From positions 806,001-870,000 of the forward strand of contig NZ_CP109785.1 in assembly GCF_025913575.1 (NCBI RefSeq): DNA of 64,000 bases. Direction: 5' to 3'. Position numbers and translations under genes: made by a program. This DNA is from Halocatena marina (GTDB taxonomy: Archaea; Halobacteriota; Halobacteria; Halobacteriales; Haloarculaceae). The notes beneath the pieces are model-generated. The model made no database searches and was not told the origin of the DNA. It was given only the letters and a program-made list of their open reading frames with translations. Of the stretch, positions 37,531 to 46,560 are shown one piece after another. The stretch's first letter is position 1. The number at the start of each line of letters is the position of its first letter.

Positions 37531-38394
37531 TCAGACAGAAACGACGCTGTTGTGCAGTGTTCCGATTTCGTCGATTTCGATGTCGACTTCATCTCCTTCT
37601 GAAAGAGTGAACTCTTCTTCAGGAACGAGTGACGTTCCCGTCAACAGCACCGCGAGTTCCGGTACCGGGTTAGACCGCGTGTAGTAGCTGGCGAGTTCGG
37701 AGCATTCATGAATCATCTGTGAGGTCGAAGTCGATTCATCGAAGGCTATTTCCCCGTCTCTTCTGATCTGCATGGTAATCGTCACGTCGTGGGGATCGGG
37801 AATGGAGTTCGTCGAAGCGATGCACGGACCGATCGAACAACACCGGTCGTACACCTTCGCTTGCGGGAGATACAGTGGATTTTCCCCTTCGATCGATCGG
37901 CTGCTCACATCGTTGCCGATGGTGTAGCCGACGATCTCTCCTCGGTAGAGCACGACAGCGAGTTCCGGTTCGGGAACGTCCCAGTCGGAATCGGATCGGA
38001 CACCGACGGCTTCATTCGGTCCAACAGTTCGACTCGGTGTCGCCTTGAAGAAGATCTCCGGCCGCTCGCCTTCGTATACCCGGCGATAGACATCTGGCAT
38101 GGCGCTTTCAGCTTGCCGTGCTTCTTCACTGATCTTGTAGGTGACCCCAGCAGCCCATATCTCGCTGGCTATTACCGGTGCGCCAACCGATTCTTTGCTG
38201 AGGTCGATTCGTTCGGCATCAGTGAGTATCCGTTCGGTAACGCTGTCAATGTCTTCTCCGATAGCGGACGCAGTCCGGACAAGATCTCGAAATGATGCGA
38301 CTTCGCTTCGAGCATTCGTTACATCGTACACTGCATCGTCATCGCCGGCCGCCAGTCGAGACGTACGGCCGTCGGTTAGACGGTAATACCTCAT
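37531..38394 (-). CDS. 2-keto-3-deoxy-pentonate dehydratase, FAH fold
   Basis: This 287-residue protein matches archaeal 2-keto-3-deoxy-D-arabinonate/xylonate dehydratases (KdaD/XacE type), which turn a 2-keto-3-deoxypentonate into 2-oxoglutarate semialdehyde. Diagnostic stretches are RPEIFFKATP (111-120), VRSDSDWDVPEPELAVVL (132-149) with metal ligands Glu142 and Glu144, Asp162 in NDVSSR, and ENPLYLPQAKVYDRC. A TATA-like element at 38421-38428 sits about 30 bases before the ATG at 38394, consistent with a leaderless transcript. The two-aspartyl lead MRYYRLTD fits the family start. Confidence 0.85.
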   Translation of the reverse strand: MRYYRLTDGRTSRLAAGDDDAVYDVTNARSEVASFRDLVRTASAIGEDIDSVTERILTDAERIDLSKESVGAPVIASEIWAAGVTYKISEEARQAESAMPDVYRRVYEGERPEIFFKATPSRTVGPNEAVGVRSDSDWDVPEPELAVVLYRGEIVGYTIGNDVSSRSIEGENPLYLPQAKVYDRCCSIGPCIASTNSIPDPHDVTITMQIRRDGEIAFDESTSTSQMIHECSELASYYTRSNPVPELAVLLTGTSLVPEEEFTLSEGDEVDIEIDEIGTLHNSVVSV

Positions 38395-38420
38395 GCTTCC
38401 AGCAATATATTCGACCCTAA

Positions 38421-38428
38421 TACTATAA
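38421..38428 (-). promoter_or_regulatory. Candidate TATA box of the KdaD-type gene
   Basis: On the minus strand TTATAGTA lies about 30 bases upstream of the ATG at 38394, the usual distance for leaderless haloarchaeal transcripts. Confidence 0.45.
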
Positions 38429-38443
38429 CTGTACCGCCCTCCT

Positions 38444-38456
38444 CGATTGAAAATCG
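38444..38456. promoter_or_regulatory. Short dyad CGATT-GAA-AATCG
   Basis: A perfect 5-3-5 dyad lies upstream of the KdaD-type gene and of the divergent hydroxyacid dehydrogenase gene, and may be a regulator site. Confidence 0.25.
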
Positions 38457-38542
38457 TTTCGAGCAGAGAGGTAGTACGCTTAAGGTCCTGCGGTTGGTTG
38501 AACGATGCATATGTCGATCCAATCATACGGAGTGATCGCCGA

Positions 38543-39520
38543 ATGAGTAAGAACACGCCGGACGTGCTGGTGTTTCGGACGGGGGCTCACGGTATGTCGA
38601 GCGAGAAATATGCCGCAGAGCTGCGCGAGCGCCTTCCGAATCACACTATCGAATGCGCGCGCACTCCGCAAGAAGAACGCGAACTCATCGCCGACGTGAC
38701 GGTGGCAACGGGACACCACTTCGACGCCGAGCTTTTAGAACACGCTTCGAATCTCGAACTGTTCGCCTGTGCGGCCGCTGGTGTTAACCACCTCCCATTA
38801 GAGGAACTTGAGAGTCGAGACATCGCGGTCACAAACGCTTCTGGTGTCCACGGACCGAACATCGCTGAACACGTCATCGGGAACATTCTCGTGTTCAGTC
38901 GGAACCTACACGAGGGATGGCGCCGCCAGCAACGCACCGAGTGGCGTCACTTTCGCGCCCATTCCCGCGAACTGATCGACTCGACAGTTACTGTCGTGGG
39001 GTTGGGCGCGATCGGCGAGGCAATCATCGACCGGCTAAAACCGTTTGGCTGTCATATTATTGGCGCTCGATACACGCCAGAAAAAGGTGGAGTCGGAGCC
39101 GATGAAGTCATTGGGTTCGATACTGGCGACTTTCACGATGCGCTCGCCAGAACGGACTATCTCGTCCTCGCGTGCCCGCTCACCGAGACGACGCGCGGAT
39201 TGATCGATAGTGCTGCGTTCGATACACTCCCCCCCGAAGCCGTCGTCGTCAATATTGGACGTGGACCACTCATCGAGACGGATGCGTTGCTCAGTGCGAT
39301 CAGAGGAAACAATATCCGTGGCGCAGCGCTCGATGTGACTGATCCAGAACCGCTCCCAGCGGATCACGAACTCTGGGGAATGGGGAATGTTCTCATCACA
39401 CCACACAACGCTGGAGACACTGACCAGTACTACCCGCGTCTCGCTGATATAGTTACAGAGAATTTAACACAAATCGAGGCGACTGGCAACTACGACGAGA
39501 TCAAGAACCGAGTGCTGTAG
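38543..39520 (+). CDS. D-2-hydroxyacid dehydrogenase
   Basis: This 325-residue enzyme reduces 2-oxo acids or oxidises D-2-hydroxyacids with NAD(P). The Rossmann motif GLGAIG is at residues 153-158. The catalytic triad is Arg240 (NIGRGP), Glu269 (DPEPLP) and His288 (ITPHNAG). The ATG at 38543 (MSKNTPDV) is right for the family; the frame upstream to 38447 is not. It is divergent from the KdaD-type gene. The substrate (glycolate, lactate, tartronate semialdehyde or hydroxypyruvate) cannot be chosen. Confidence 0.9.
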   Translation: MSKNTPDVLVFRTGAHGMSSEKYAAELRERLPNHTIECARTPQEERELIADVTVATGHHFDAELLEHASNLELFACAAAGVNHLPLEELESRDIAVTNASGVHGPNIAEHVIGNILVFSRNLHEGWRRQQRTEWRHFRAHSRELIDSTVTVVGLGAIGEAIIDRLKPFGCHIIGARYTPEKGGVGADEVIGFDTGDFHDALARTDYLVLACPLTETTRGLIDSAAFDTLPPEAVVVNIGRGPLIETDALLSAIRGNNIRGAALDVTDPEPLPADHELWGMGNVLITPHNAGDTDQYYPRLADIVTENLTQIEATGNYDEIKNRVL

Positions 39521-39652
39521 CGTCGAGAGGACAAGCACCGTAACACACGTGCCGACCTGCATCGGTTTTTCATACCTCCGAACGACAGCCGATCCAGATC
39601 GCCGCAATCGAAGCGTATTTTTGACGGTAGACAAACAGTTAGATATTGATTC

Positions 39653-40858
39653 ATGTTTATGTCCGCCAATGAGAATGACCGGGCCGTCCTCGCACTGACG
39701 ATGCTCGGCCACGCGACGGTTCATACATTTGAGTTGTCTATTCCACTGTTGCTCAGCGTTTGGATGACCGACTTCAACGTGACCGCTGCCACCATCGGTG
39801 GAATCGTCGCATTGGGATATTCGTTGTTCGGTCTCGGGGCACTCCCTGCAGGAATGCTGGCGGATGCATACGGTCGTCAGCCCGTCATCGTCGCTTGTCT
39901 TATCGGTATGGCCGGTTCATTCGTACTGGTGAGTCTCGCACCGAATCTCATCTGGCTCGCTGTCGGGCTTGCTCTCTGGGGTATCGCTGCAAGTGCGTAC
40001 CATCCGGCTGGCTTATCACTCATCAGCACTGGCGTCACTCAGCAGGGGCGTGGATTCGCCTACCACGGAATGGCTGGAAACGTCGGCATCGCAATTGGAC
40101 CACTCGCTGTCGCGTTTCTTCTGCTTGTGGTTGACTGGCGAACTGTGGCGCTCATTCTCGCTGTGCTCGCTGCGGTTACCGCGGTCGCCGGTTTCCGTCT
40201 ACGGATCGATGAAACGAGCGGCGTACAGATGGATGGTGGCTTCGACAGCCCGACGACTGCAAGCGAGTTCGTCTTTTCCTCTCGAAAGCTGTTCGCTGGC
40301 GGATTCGCGTTCGTACTCGTACTCGTCATCCTTGAGGGTTTATTCTATCGCGGAATACTGACATTCCTTCCCGAATTGCTAGAAAACTTCATCAACGTAC
40401 CGTCCCTCGTTGTCTCCGGGATTGCACCCTCACGGTACGTGTACGCCGGGTTCCTCATGATTGGTCTTGTCGGCCAGTATATCGGCGGGTGGCTTTCTGA
40501 CCGAGAGGACAGCCAGCGGATGCTCGCTATCGCATACATCACAATGGCAGCAGCAGCGTTGCTGTTCGTTCCCGCAGCGAACGCAGGTTTCACTGCACTT
40601 CTCGTTACCAGCGGACTGATCAGCATCTTACTATTTGGCGAACAACCCCTTCTTCAAGCGACTGTCGCCGAATACTCTGATCCGTCGATCCGAGGGCTTT
40701 CCTACGGCTACATGTATCTCGGAACGTTCGGTGTCGGCGCACTCGGAGCTGCGGTGACTGGTTCGGTTCTCACCTACTCGAATCCATCTGTTCTGTTCGT
40801 CTTCCTCGCCAGCATTGCTTTCATTGCAGCCGTCACCACGTGGCTATTTCGGCGGTAA
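39653..40858 (+). CDS. MFS transporter
   Basis: This 401-residue MFS protein has about 12 helices. The loop between helices 2 and 3 has LADAYGRQPVIVACLIG, a normal MFS motif A, and the second half has GGWLSDREDSQRMLA. Two close ATGs (39653 and 39659, MSANEND) are equally good starts. It follows the D-2-hydroxyacid dehydrogenase on the same strand by about 130 bases, so the two may be expressed together. Confidence 0.88.
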   Translation: MFMSANENDRAVLALTMLGHATVHTFELSIPLLLSVWMTDFNVTAATIGGIVALGYSLFGLGALPAGMLADAYGRQPVIVACLIGMAGSFVLVSLAPNLIWLAVGLALWGIAASAYHPAGLSLISTGVTQQGRGFAYHGMAGNVGIAIGPLAVAFLLLVVDWRTVALILAVLAAVTAVAGFRLRIDETSGVQMDGGFDSPTTASEFVFSSRKLFAGGFAFVLVLVILEGLFYRGILTFLPELLENFINVPSLVVSGIAPSRYVYAGFLMIGLVGQYIGGWLSDREDSQRMLAIAYITMAAAALLFVPAANAGFTALLVTSGLISILLFGEQPLLQATVAEYSDPSIRGLSYGYMYLGTFGVGALGAAVTGSVLTYSNPSVLFVFLASIAFIAAVTTWLFRR

Positions 40859-40945
40859 AATCGAGGCAGCACCCTGAATTGTCTGGTTATATTATCTACT
40901 CTTCTGTTGGATTGTTATGGCCGAAAAGAGTCAGTCACACCCCAA

Positions 40946-41401
40946 TCAATTGGTCGAAAGGGTGACGTATCCATCAAAGTTCAGCACAATCTGCTGGGCG
41001 ACGTCACCAAAGAGTGCCTTGCCGGTTGGCGAACGATGACGACCGAGAACGTAGATATGATCACAGCCCTGATCTGTTGCCGTATCGAGGACTGCGTGAG
41101 CACGCTCGTCATCGTCTATCGCTTTGGCAATACTCTTAAATCCAATTTCGTCTGGAAGAATCTCGCGTGCCGTGTCACTGGCCTCGTTTGCTGCAGCGTC
41201 GAGAACAGCACTGCTATCGTAGCTAACGTTTTCGACAGATCCAATCGATTCCAGCGTTTCGATGTCCGATTCGTATCTCTCCTCCGACATAAGTGTCAAC
41301 AAAACGATCTCTGCATCCGCACCACTCGCGTGCTCTGCTGCCTCCCGAAGAAGGTCTCGGTGTGCTTCCGTTTGGTCGACGACCACCAATCCACAGTTCA
41401 T
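40946..41401 (-). CDS. Universal stress protein family
   Basis: This 151-residue UspA-fold protein has a beta-strand start MNCGLVVVDQTEAHRDLLREAAE and a C-terminal nucleotide-site pattern GRHRSPTGKALFGDVAQQIV. The start at ATG 41401 is normal; the frame back to 41446 is not family-like. It is convergent with the MFS gene and is a common stand-alone protein in haloarchaea. Confidence 0.87.
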   Translation of the reverse strand: MNCGLVVVDQTEAHRDLLREAAEHASGADAEIVLLTLMSEERYESDIETLESIGSVENVSYDSSAVLDAAANEASDTAREILPDEIGFKSIAKAIDDDERAHAVLDTATDQGCDHIYVLGRHRSPTGKALFGDVAQQIVLNFDGYVTLSTN

Positions 41402-41735
41402 GATTACTATTCTTTTCGAATACATTGATATAAAACCATCGAACAACGAATATGTCGTCAGTTAGCCCCTCAAACCGACGATTCATCGTTATAACATTGT
41501 CTCGACATCAGTGTTGCAGTGCCAATGTCTCGAATCGCGCGTTAGGTCGGTATTCAATGGCAGAATGATAAAAAATAATAGAATTATTGCATCATCTTTG
41601 TTGCATGGTTGTTTCGGTGAGTGAAACAGTTTGATCCGTCGTCAGATCTTCGTGCGGACAAATGCACTCTCTAAACCATGTCTGAATCCATCTATTAACC
41701 GGAACCTTCTCGGTGTCTCCCTCTGTGGATTTGGT
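41402..41735. other. Divergent gap, no gene seen
   Basis: About 330 bases between the universal stress protein gene and the ThuA-like gene hold only short frames with no family-like sequence, and no regulatory site stands out. Confidence 0.35.
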
Positions 41736-42395
41736 ATGACTCGGTATGATGCGCTCGTGATCGGTGAGAACAGCTTTCCATTCCACGCGTTTGATGAGAT
41801 GGGACAACACATTGCGACAGCACTCGGTTCAGACGTTGACGCAACGTTGACAACAGAAAGAGAGACACTTGCGGATCTCTCATCTTATGATTGCGTCGTC
41901 GATTATCTGACCGATAGTACTCTCACCGACGCGGAACGCGATGGGCTCTTCTCATTCGTTCGCAATGGCGGTGGGTATCTCGGATTACACTGTGCGGCTG
42001 ATCTTACAAGCATGTCAGACGGCTCGGGTGGTATCGAACCGCGTGAAGAGCCGTTTCCCGCGTTCCGAGAACTGCTCGGTGGGCACTTTATCGGCCATCC
42101 AGAGCAGTCGGCGTTCGGTGTCGAAATCGTTGATGACGAACATCCAATCACCGATGGTGTCGGTAACTTCGACGTGTATGATGAGCCGTACAGACTCACT
42201 TACGACGAACGTGAGCTTCGTGTGCTGGCTCGGATGAATCATCCTGAACTCGAATCGTATCCAGTCGTCTGGGTGCGTGAATATGGATCGGGTCGCGTCT
42301 GTTACGTTTCGCTCGGTCATACGGTCGAATCGCTTGAGAACGACACCGTTCAGCAACTTCTCAAGAGAGCAGTGCGATGGATTTCTACAGAGTAA
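41736..42395 (+). CDS. ThuA domain protein
   Basis: This 219-residue protein is a ThuA (trehalose utilisation)-like glutamine amidotransferase-fold protein. Typical phrases are GGGYLGLHCAADLTS (about residue 81), RELLGGHFIGHPEQSAFGVEIVDDEHPITDGV and the late WVREYGSGRVCYVSLGHT. The active-site Cys is in LHCAAD. ThuA proteins often accompany Gfo/Idh dehydrogenases in sugar catabolism. The start at ATG 41736 (MTRYDALVIGE) is preferred. It is convergent with the enolase-superfamily gene at 42535. Confidence 0.85.
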   Translation: MTRYDALVIGENSFPFHAFDEMGQHIATALGSDVDATLTTERETLADLSSYDCVVDYLTDSTLTDAERDGLFSFVRNGGGYLGLHCAADLTSMSDGSGGIEPREEPFPAFRELLGGHFIGHPEQSAFGVEIVDDEHPITDGVGNFDVYDEPYRLTYDERELRVLARMNHPELESYPVVWVREYGSGRVCYVSLGHTVESLENDTVQQLLKRAVRWISTE

Positions 42396-42534
42396 GGGTC
42401 GCCGCCGACAGCACAGGAACACCGTTCACCCACTGTCGATAACTGTATTCACACAGATTGATCCAAGTCGGTTCTATTCGGTTTCACTCGGACTATCCTC
42501 CGCAGTAAAAACATACACAGCGCTTGAGGCTCGT

Positions 42535-43770
42535 TCAGACTTCGTCGAAGAGGGTCTCGCCACCGACCATGTGTTCTTCGACAGCATCGAGATCGAGCGT
42601 AATACCGAGCCCTGGCTTCTCTGTGATCTTCATTCGGCCGTTCTGGATCAGGTTGTCCTCTTCGATGAGATCCTCCCACCAACCGAGTTGGTATGAGTGG
42701 AATTCCACAGCGAGCGAGTTCGGGATGGCAGCGGCAACATGCGCAGAAGCAACTGTTCCGACCGGCGAAGCGACATTGTGCATCGCAACTGGGATGTAGT
42801 AGGTGTCAGCCATATCCGCGATTTTGCGTGTCTCACGCATACCACCGACACGTGGAAGATCTGGTGCGATGATGTCGACAGCCTGCTCTTCGAGGAGACG
42901 ACGATGACCGTGTTTACGGTAGACGTTCTCTCCGACCGCAATCGGTGTCGTGGTCGACTGGGTAACCTGTCGTTGGCTGTCGTGATTCTCTGGTGGAATG
43001 GGGTCTTCGAGCCACCAGACGTCGTATTCTTCGAGCGCACTGGCTAATTGGTGTGCCGAACCAGTCGAAAATGACCAATGACAGTCAAAGGCGACGTCTG
43101 CACGATCGCCAACACGTTCGGTGACCTCACGGACGATATCGACCTTGTGGCGGATTTCTGGCCCACGTAGATGACGGTTTGCTCGGTCTTTCTCGTGACC
43201 CGATGGCACATCGAGGTCGAATTTGATTGCGTCGTAGCCGAGTTCGTTCACGACTCGTTCGGCCTCGCGGGCATTCGATGCTGGCTCGGACTCATCACCA
43301 GCGTGACAATCACAGTAAATTCGGACGCTGTCGCGGTACTTGCCCCCGAGCAACTGGTAGGCAGGTATTTCGAGGAGCTTGCCTACAAGATCGTGGAGCG
43401 CGATTTCGATCCCCGAAATGGCAGAGATAGTCTTCCCGGATATTGATCCTTCTCCCGACATCTTCTGAACGAGATGCTCGTAGAGACGGTCGATATCGAA
43501 TGGCGTCTCACCGATGAGAAATGGAGCCATTCTATCGATGATGGCGTCGTCTCCACCACCCCAATAAGCTTCGCCGGTACCGACGACGCCTGCGTCGGTG
43601 TAGACTCGAACGAGGATCCACGGGTAGTTGCCATCGACCATCGTCGTTTGCACATCCGTGATCTTGACGTCCCGGTGACCGCTCTCGCTGGTCAGGCCCA
43701 TCGTCCCCGATGAGAGATCTCGCATGGTGTATTCTGCGTTGGGATCGTGTAGCTTCCGATAATTCGGCAT
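42535..43770 (-). CDS. Enolase-superfamily sugar-acid dehydratase (galactonate dehydratase-like)
   Basis: This 411-residue protein has Asp229 (FDCHWS), Glu255 (WLEDPIPP) and Glu281 (GENVY) as metal ligands, with His231 and His331 (AMHNVASP) placed like the catalytic histidines of D-galactonate-type dehydratases. It is longer than the other two because of a 30-residue N-terminal extension. It is probably a third sugar-acid dehydratase with its own substrate. Confidence 0.88.
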   Translation of the reverse strand: MPNYRKLHDPNAEYTMRDLSSGTMGLTSESGHRDVKITDVQTTMVDGNYPWILVRVYTDAGVVGTGEAYWGGGDDAIIDRMAPFLIGETPFDIDRLYEHLVQKMSGEGSISGKTISAISGIEIALHDLVGKLLEIPAYQLLGGKYRDSVRIYCDCHAGDESEPASNAREAERVVNELGYDAIKFDLDVPSGHEKDRANRHLRGPEIRHKVDIVREVTERVGDRADVAFDCHWSFSTGSAHQLASALEEYDVWWLEDPIPPENHDSQRQVTQSTTTPIAVGENVYRKHGHRRLLEEQAVDIIAPDLPRVGGMRETRKIADMADTYYIPVAMHNVASPVGTVASAHVAAAIPNSLAVEFHSYQLGWWEDLIEEDNLIQNGRMKITEKPGLGITLDLDAVEEHMVGGETLFDEV

Positions 43771-43799
43771 ACGATCGATAGTTACTGTCTGGGTATATT

Positions 43800-43949
43800 A
43801 TGCTTGGCGTTTCAGCAAACATCACACGATACAACGTTCCAGAGACGCTGTCCCGTGAGAAGAACGTTACCTTGGTCTCTCCCGATCAGGCATACAAAGC
43901 CGGTATCACCGAGCGAGACGTAGACAGAAACAACGTGTTATTACACTAA
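43800..43949 (+). CDS. Possible gene fragment (49 aa)
   Basis: A 49-residue frame MLGVSANITRYNVPETL, ending TERDVDRNNVLLH and TAA, has the composition of real haloarchaeal coding sequence. It looks like the C-terminal end of a longer protein, but no family is recognised. It starts 30 bases from the divergent dehydratase gene. Confidence 0.3.
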   Translation: MLGVSANITRYNVPETLSREKNVTLVSPDQAYKAGITERDVDRNNVLLH

Positions 43950-43952
43950 CTA

Positions 43953-43970
43953 GTTGTTCTGTGAAACAAC
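43953..43970. terminator. Hairpin GTTGTT-CTGTGA-AACAAC
   Basis: A perfect 6-base stem follows the 49-codon frame directly, in a gap with AT-rich flanks. It may be a terminator or a chance dyad. Confidence 0.25.
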
Positions 43971-44195
43971 ACGTACGTTCTCCAATACAGAATTTTGTTT
44001 CCCATAAGGAAAGTGTGCGCCAGTACGTGGTTCTTCGTCGTAGCCCTCCTGCGTCTCTGGCTGACAATCCGTGTCGAACAGACGTTACTGATGTACGTCT
44101 GTAATTCTCTGTTCTGTCTCTGGTCCGGAGTAAGTGAACCGCCCAGCGAATATATCACTGCTTGTCTGAGACCTTCTCACCATCGATTGTACTGA

Positions 44196-44417
44196 TCACA
44201 ACACAATCCGGAGTGGCCGAACTGGTTTGAATTCAGCAACGATACGCTGATGTGCTCGATACCGCCGTTGACTAAACGAACAAAGAATGTCGGTCTATCA
44301 GAATATATTCGAACGTCCGATATCGACGAGAACAGCGATGATGCGGACGAATCGACTGGTGGTTTCGTATCCTTCGAGTGTCGTCTTCTCGCTGTCGGCC
44401 GCAGTAGCTCACAGTAG
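44196..44417 (+). pseudogene. Coding-like remnant, unknown family
   Basis: The frame from 44196 to TAG 44415-44417 reads NPEWPNWFEFSNDTLMCS and ends STGGFVSFECRLLAVGRSSSQ. It follows a stop and has no credible start, so it is probably the 3' end of a lost gene. The rest of 43,971-44,762 shows nothing. Confidence 0.25.
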
Positions 44418-44762
44418 AGCACCACGCGACACTGGTGTTTCACGTTGGTACCAACTGAACTGACTGACAGCCAGATCTATTGCAAAGCTTCTGTCCGGTA
44501 CGGTTGAGCCAGAAACGAGCGAAAAACTGTCCGGGGAGTGCTGACAAACGGGATGTTCGGTATTGCCGGATAGTCTTATACTCGGATCTCCCGTATTGAT
44601 GATGATCAAATCGAGTGGTGTGTACAGTACACTCTCTTTGCTCAGAAACGAAGTTAGTTGGGCGGAACTGAAACGTGATCGAGACAATTGCTTTACACGA
44701 ACTGTCTGATATTATCGGATAAATATACGTAGTATGAAGTGTCCGCCACAGTTGACGTTCGA

Positions 44763-45054
44763 ATGACTAATCGAATTCCCAGTGAAATCGACACGAGTGA
44801 GTATCATCGTAGTTGAGGCGCTTCAGCGTCTCGATGGAGCAGGCGTTTCAAAGGTTTCGAAATACCTTGAAACTCCCAAGAGTACCGTTCACGATCATCT
44901 TTGGACGCTTGAGCAACTGGCGCTGGTCGTCAACGAAGACGGAGTCTACAAGACTGGACCCCGGTTTCTGGATCGAGATTCCGCGACTGAACGTCGAAGG
45001 AAATCCTCGATACGGGATGTGGATCAAGAGCTGTTCGAACGTTTCTCTCGGTGA
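44763..45054 (+). pseudogene. IclR regulator remnant (N-terminal HTH, frameshifted)
   Basis: The frame starts ATG 44763 (MTNRIP), shifts by one extra base at 44781, then runs VKSTRVSIIVVEALQRLDGAGVSKVSKYLETPKSTV, an IclR winged HTH very like the intact genes at 22317 and 46561. It continues DHLWTLEQLALVVNEDGVYKTGPRFL, after which homology is lost. The effector domain is absent, so the product cannot respond to a ligand. Confidence 0.75.
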
Positions 45055-45107
45055 TCTCTGGATGCCTCTCCCGACGGCTGAGAGCATCGGTCTCGGCATC
45101 CGCATCG

Positions 45108-45550
45108 ATGACAGTGAGAGCAACGGTCGAACGGAACGTATCGCTCGATTACGCATACGTCGAGGAGTGTTCACACCACGCTGTCGAAACGCACGGTGTC
45201 GACGGGATCGACATCAGTGAGGGACGCACCAGAACACCGGTGGCTGCGGGCTGCTCCTGAACGATACATCTGGTGCGACTATCGAAACAGTTGATGCAGT
45301 CAATCCAGATCCCGGTGGCGGGTATGCCGGATTCCGTGTTGCCAATGGAGCTGGCCCGGACATTACCGTCCAGAACGTTACCGTAAGAGGCGGAGCGCGG
45401 GGCGTCTTCGGTGTCTCTGGCAGTCATGGTTTCACAATCGAGAACGTCGATGTCGAGGAGACTGAAGTTCACGGAATCCTCATCCAAGACGGCCAGAACG
45501 CGAGCATCAACGGAGGGACCGCTCGGAACACCTACGACGAGGGCGTTCGG
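45108..45550 (+). pseudogene. Right-handed beta-helix lyase remnant
   Basis: A stretch with the repeating parallel beta-helix pattern reads VSLDYAYVEECSHHAVETHGVDGIDISEGRT, then after a one-base shift near 45230 NTGGCGLLLNDTSGATIETVDAVNPD and ITVQNVTVRGGARGVFGVSGSHGFTIENVDV. It resembles pectate lyase-like or polygalacturonase-like proteins. Both ends are missing. It is joined to the ATPase remnant near 45,550. Confidence 0.65.
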
Positions 45551-46127
45551 ATCGATTCTCGATCCGGACCGCGTGCTCGATGCGTATCCGCACGAGCTCT
45601 CGGGTGGTATGAAACAACGCGCACTCATCGAACTCAGTCTGATTCTTGAGCCCGACGTGTTGGTCAGGGACGAGCCGACAGCAGCGTTGGATTTGCTCAT
45701 GCAGCGCTCGATCGTCTCGTTACTGCAAGATTTACAGGAGACGTACGATCTGACCCTCGTGTTCATCACACACGACCTACCGCTACTAACCAAAATCTTG
45801 GACCGAATTTCGGTCATGGACGCCTTCGATATCGTCGAAACAGCCGGTATCGACGAAATATTGTACAGTTCCTCACCCCCGTACACGTGGGCGCTACTTG
45901 GGACAACACCGAATCTATTCGAGGACGACGATGACAAAGCGGAGTTCCCGATTCGCCAGATCGACGTTCCCGACCCGACCGACCTCCCGGCCGGCTGTCG
46001 ATTCCATCCACACTGTCCAAAGCACGAGCGGTGTGCCAGCGCGAACATCCGAGTCCGATCAGGGGCGCTCGACGATGTCGCTGCTGCCGGGCGGACGACG
46101 GCCACGAGTACCGGGACAGCGAGATAA
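45549..46127 (+). pseudogene. Truncated oligopeptide-type ABC ATPase (OppD/DppD-like)
   Basis: The C-terminal half of an OppD/DppD-type ABC ATPase remains. It has the signature LSGGMKQR, a degenerate Walker B (LVRDEPTAALD, where L-I-A-D-E-P-T is usual), the H-loop FITHDLP, and a C-terminal oligopeptide/sugar-type extension with Cys residues (GCRFHPHCPKHERC). The Walker A half is missing, so it cannot bind ATP normally. The reading frame begins inside the beta-helix remnant. Confidence 0.75.
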
Positions 46128-46560
46128 TCCGACATTACCGGAACGACGACACTGGTTGGAGCACGTGCAATGGTTGGGCTGAGGATGTGATCAGCTCCCA
46201 CTCACTGTAACCGACACCAGCACTATCCGGTGATGTCGGACAGATATCTCTCTGTCTTGTCGAATGGCCACTATCCACAGAAGATCGATTTCGGCTACAA
46301 CTGCCGAGTAAAAGCGTACTCTGCAGTTACACTCAGATCACACGAACTGTGTGTAGCCACAGGTGGCTGCAAACGAGATGAAACAGTTGAGCGCGCCGTC
46401 GGACCTGTAGAGCTCTGCAGTCCGACAACGAACATCCACAACTGATATTTCTCTCCCTGGAATATTTGGAAATAACCAAATAAGAACGTACCTTTCGTTA
46501 TTAAGAATGAGATTCCCTCAAACAGAATAGTTATCACTCTCAAACGCACAGCATTGGATC
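46128..46560. other. Gap with inverted repeats upstream of IclR gene
   Basis: No gene. TCCGG-TGATG-TCGGA at 46226-46240 is one mismatch from the TCCGG-N5-CCGGA palindrome. TATTTGG-AAATAA-CCAAATA at 46463-46482 is a perfect 7-base dyad, 80 bases before the IclR start. Both are candidate regulator sites. Confidence 0.4.

Noticed and set aside
38447-38542. Upstream extension of the D-2-hydroxyacid dehydrogenase
   Set aside because: The extension runs through the divergent promoter region of the KdaD-type gene and adds non-family residues; the ATG at 38543 is clean.
44409-44687. Minus-strand frame of 92 codons
   Set aside because: Low-complexity Ser-rich sequence, no family and normal stop spacing for random sequence; the plus strand there holds only small remnants.
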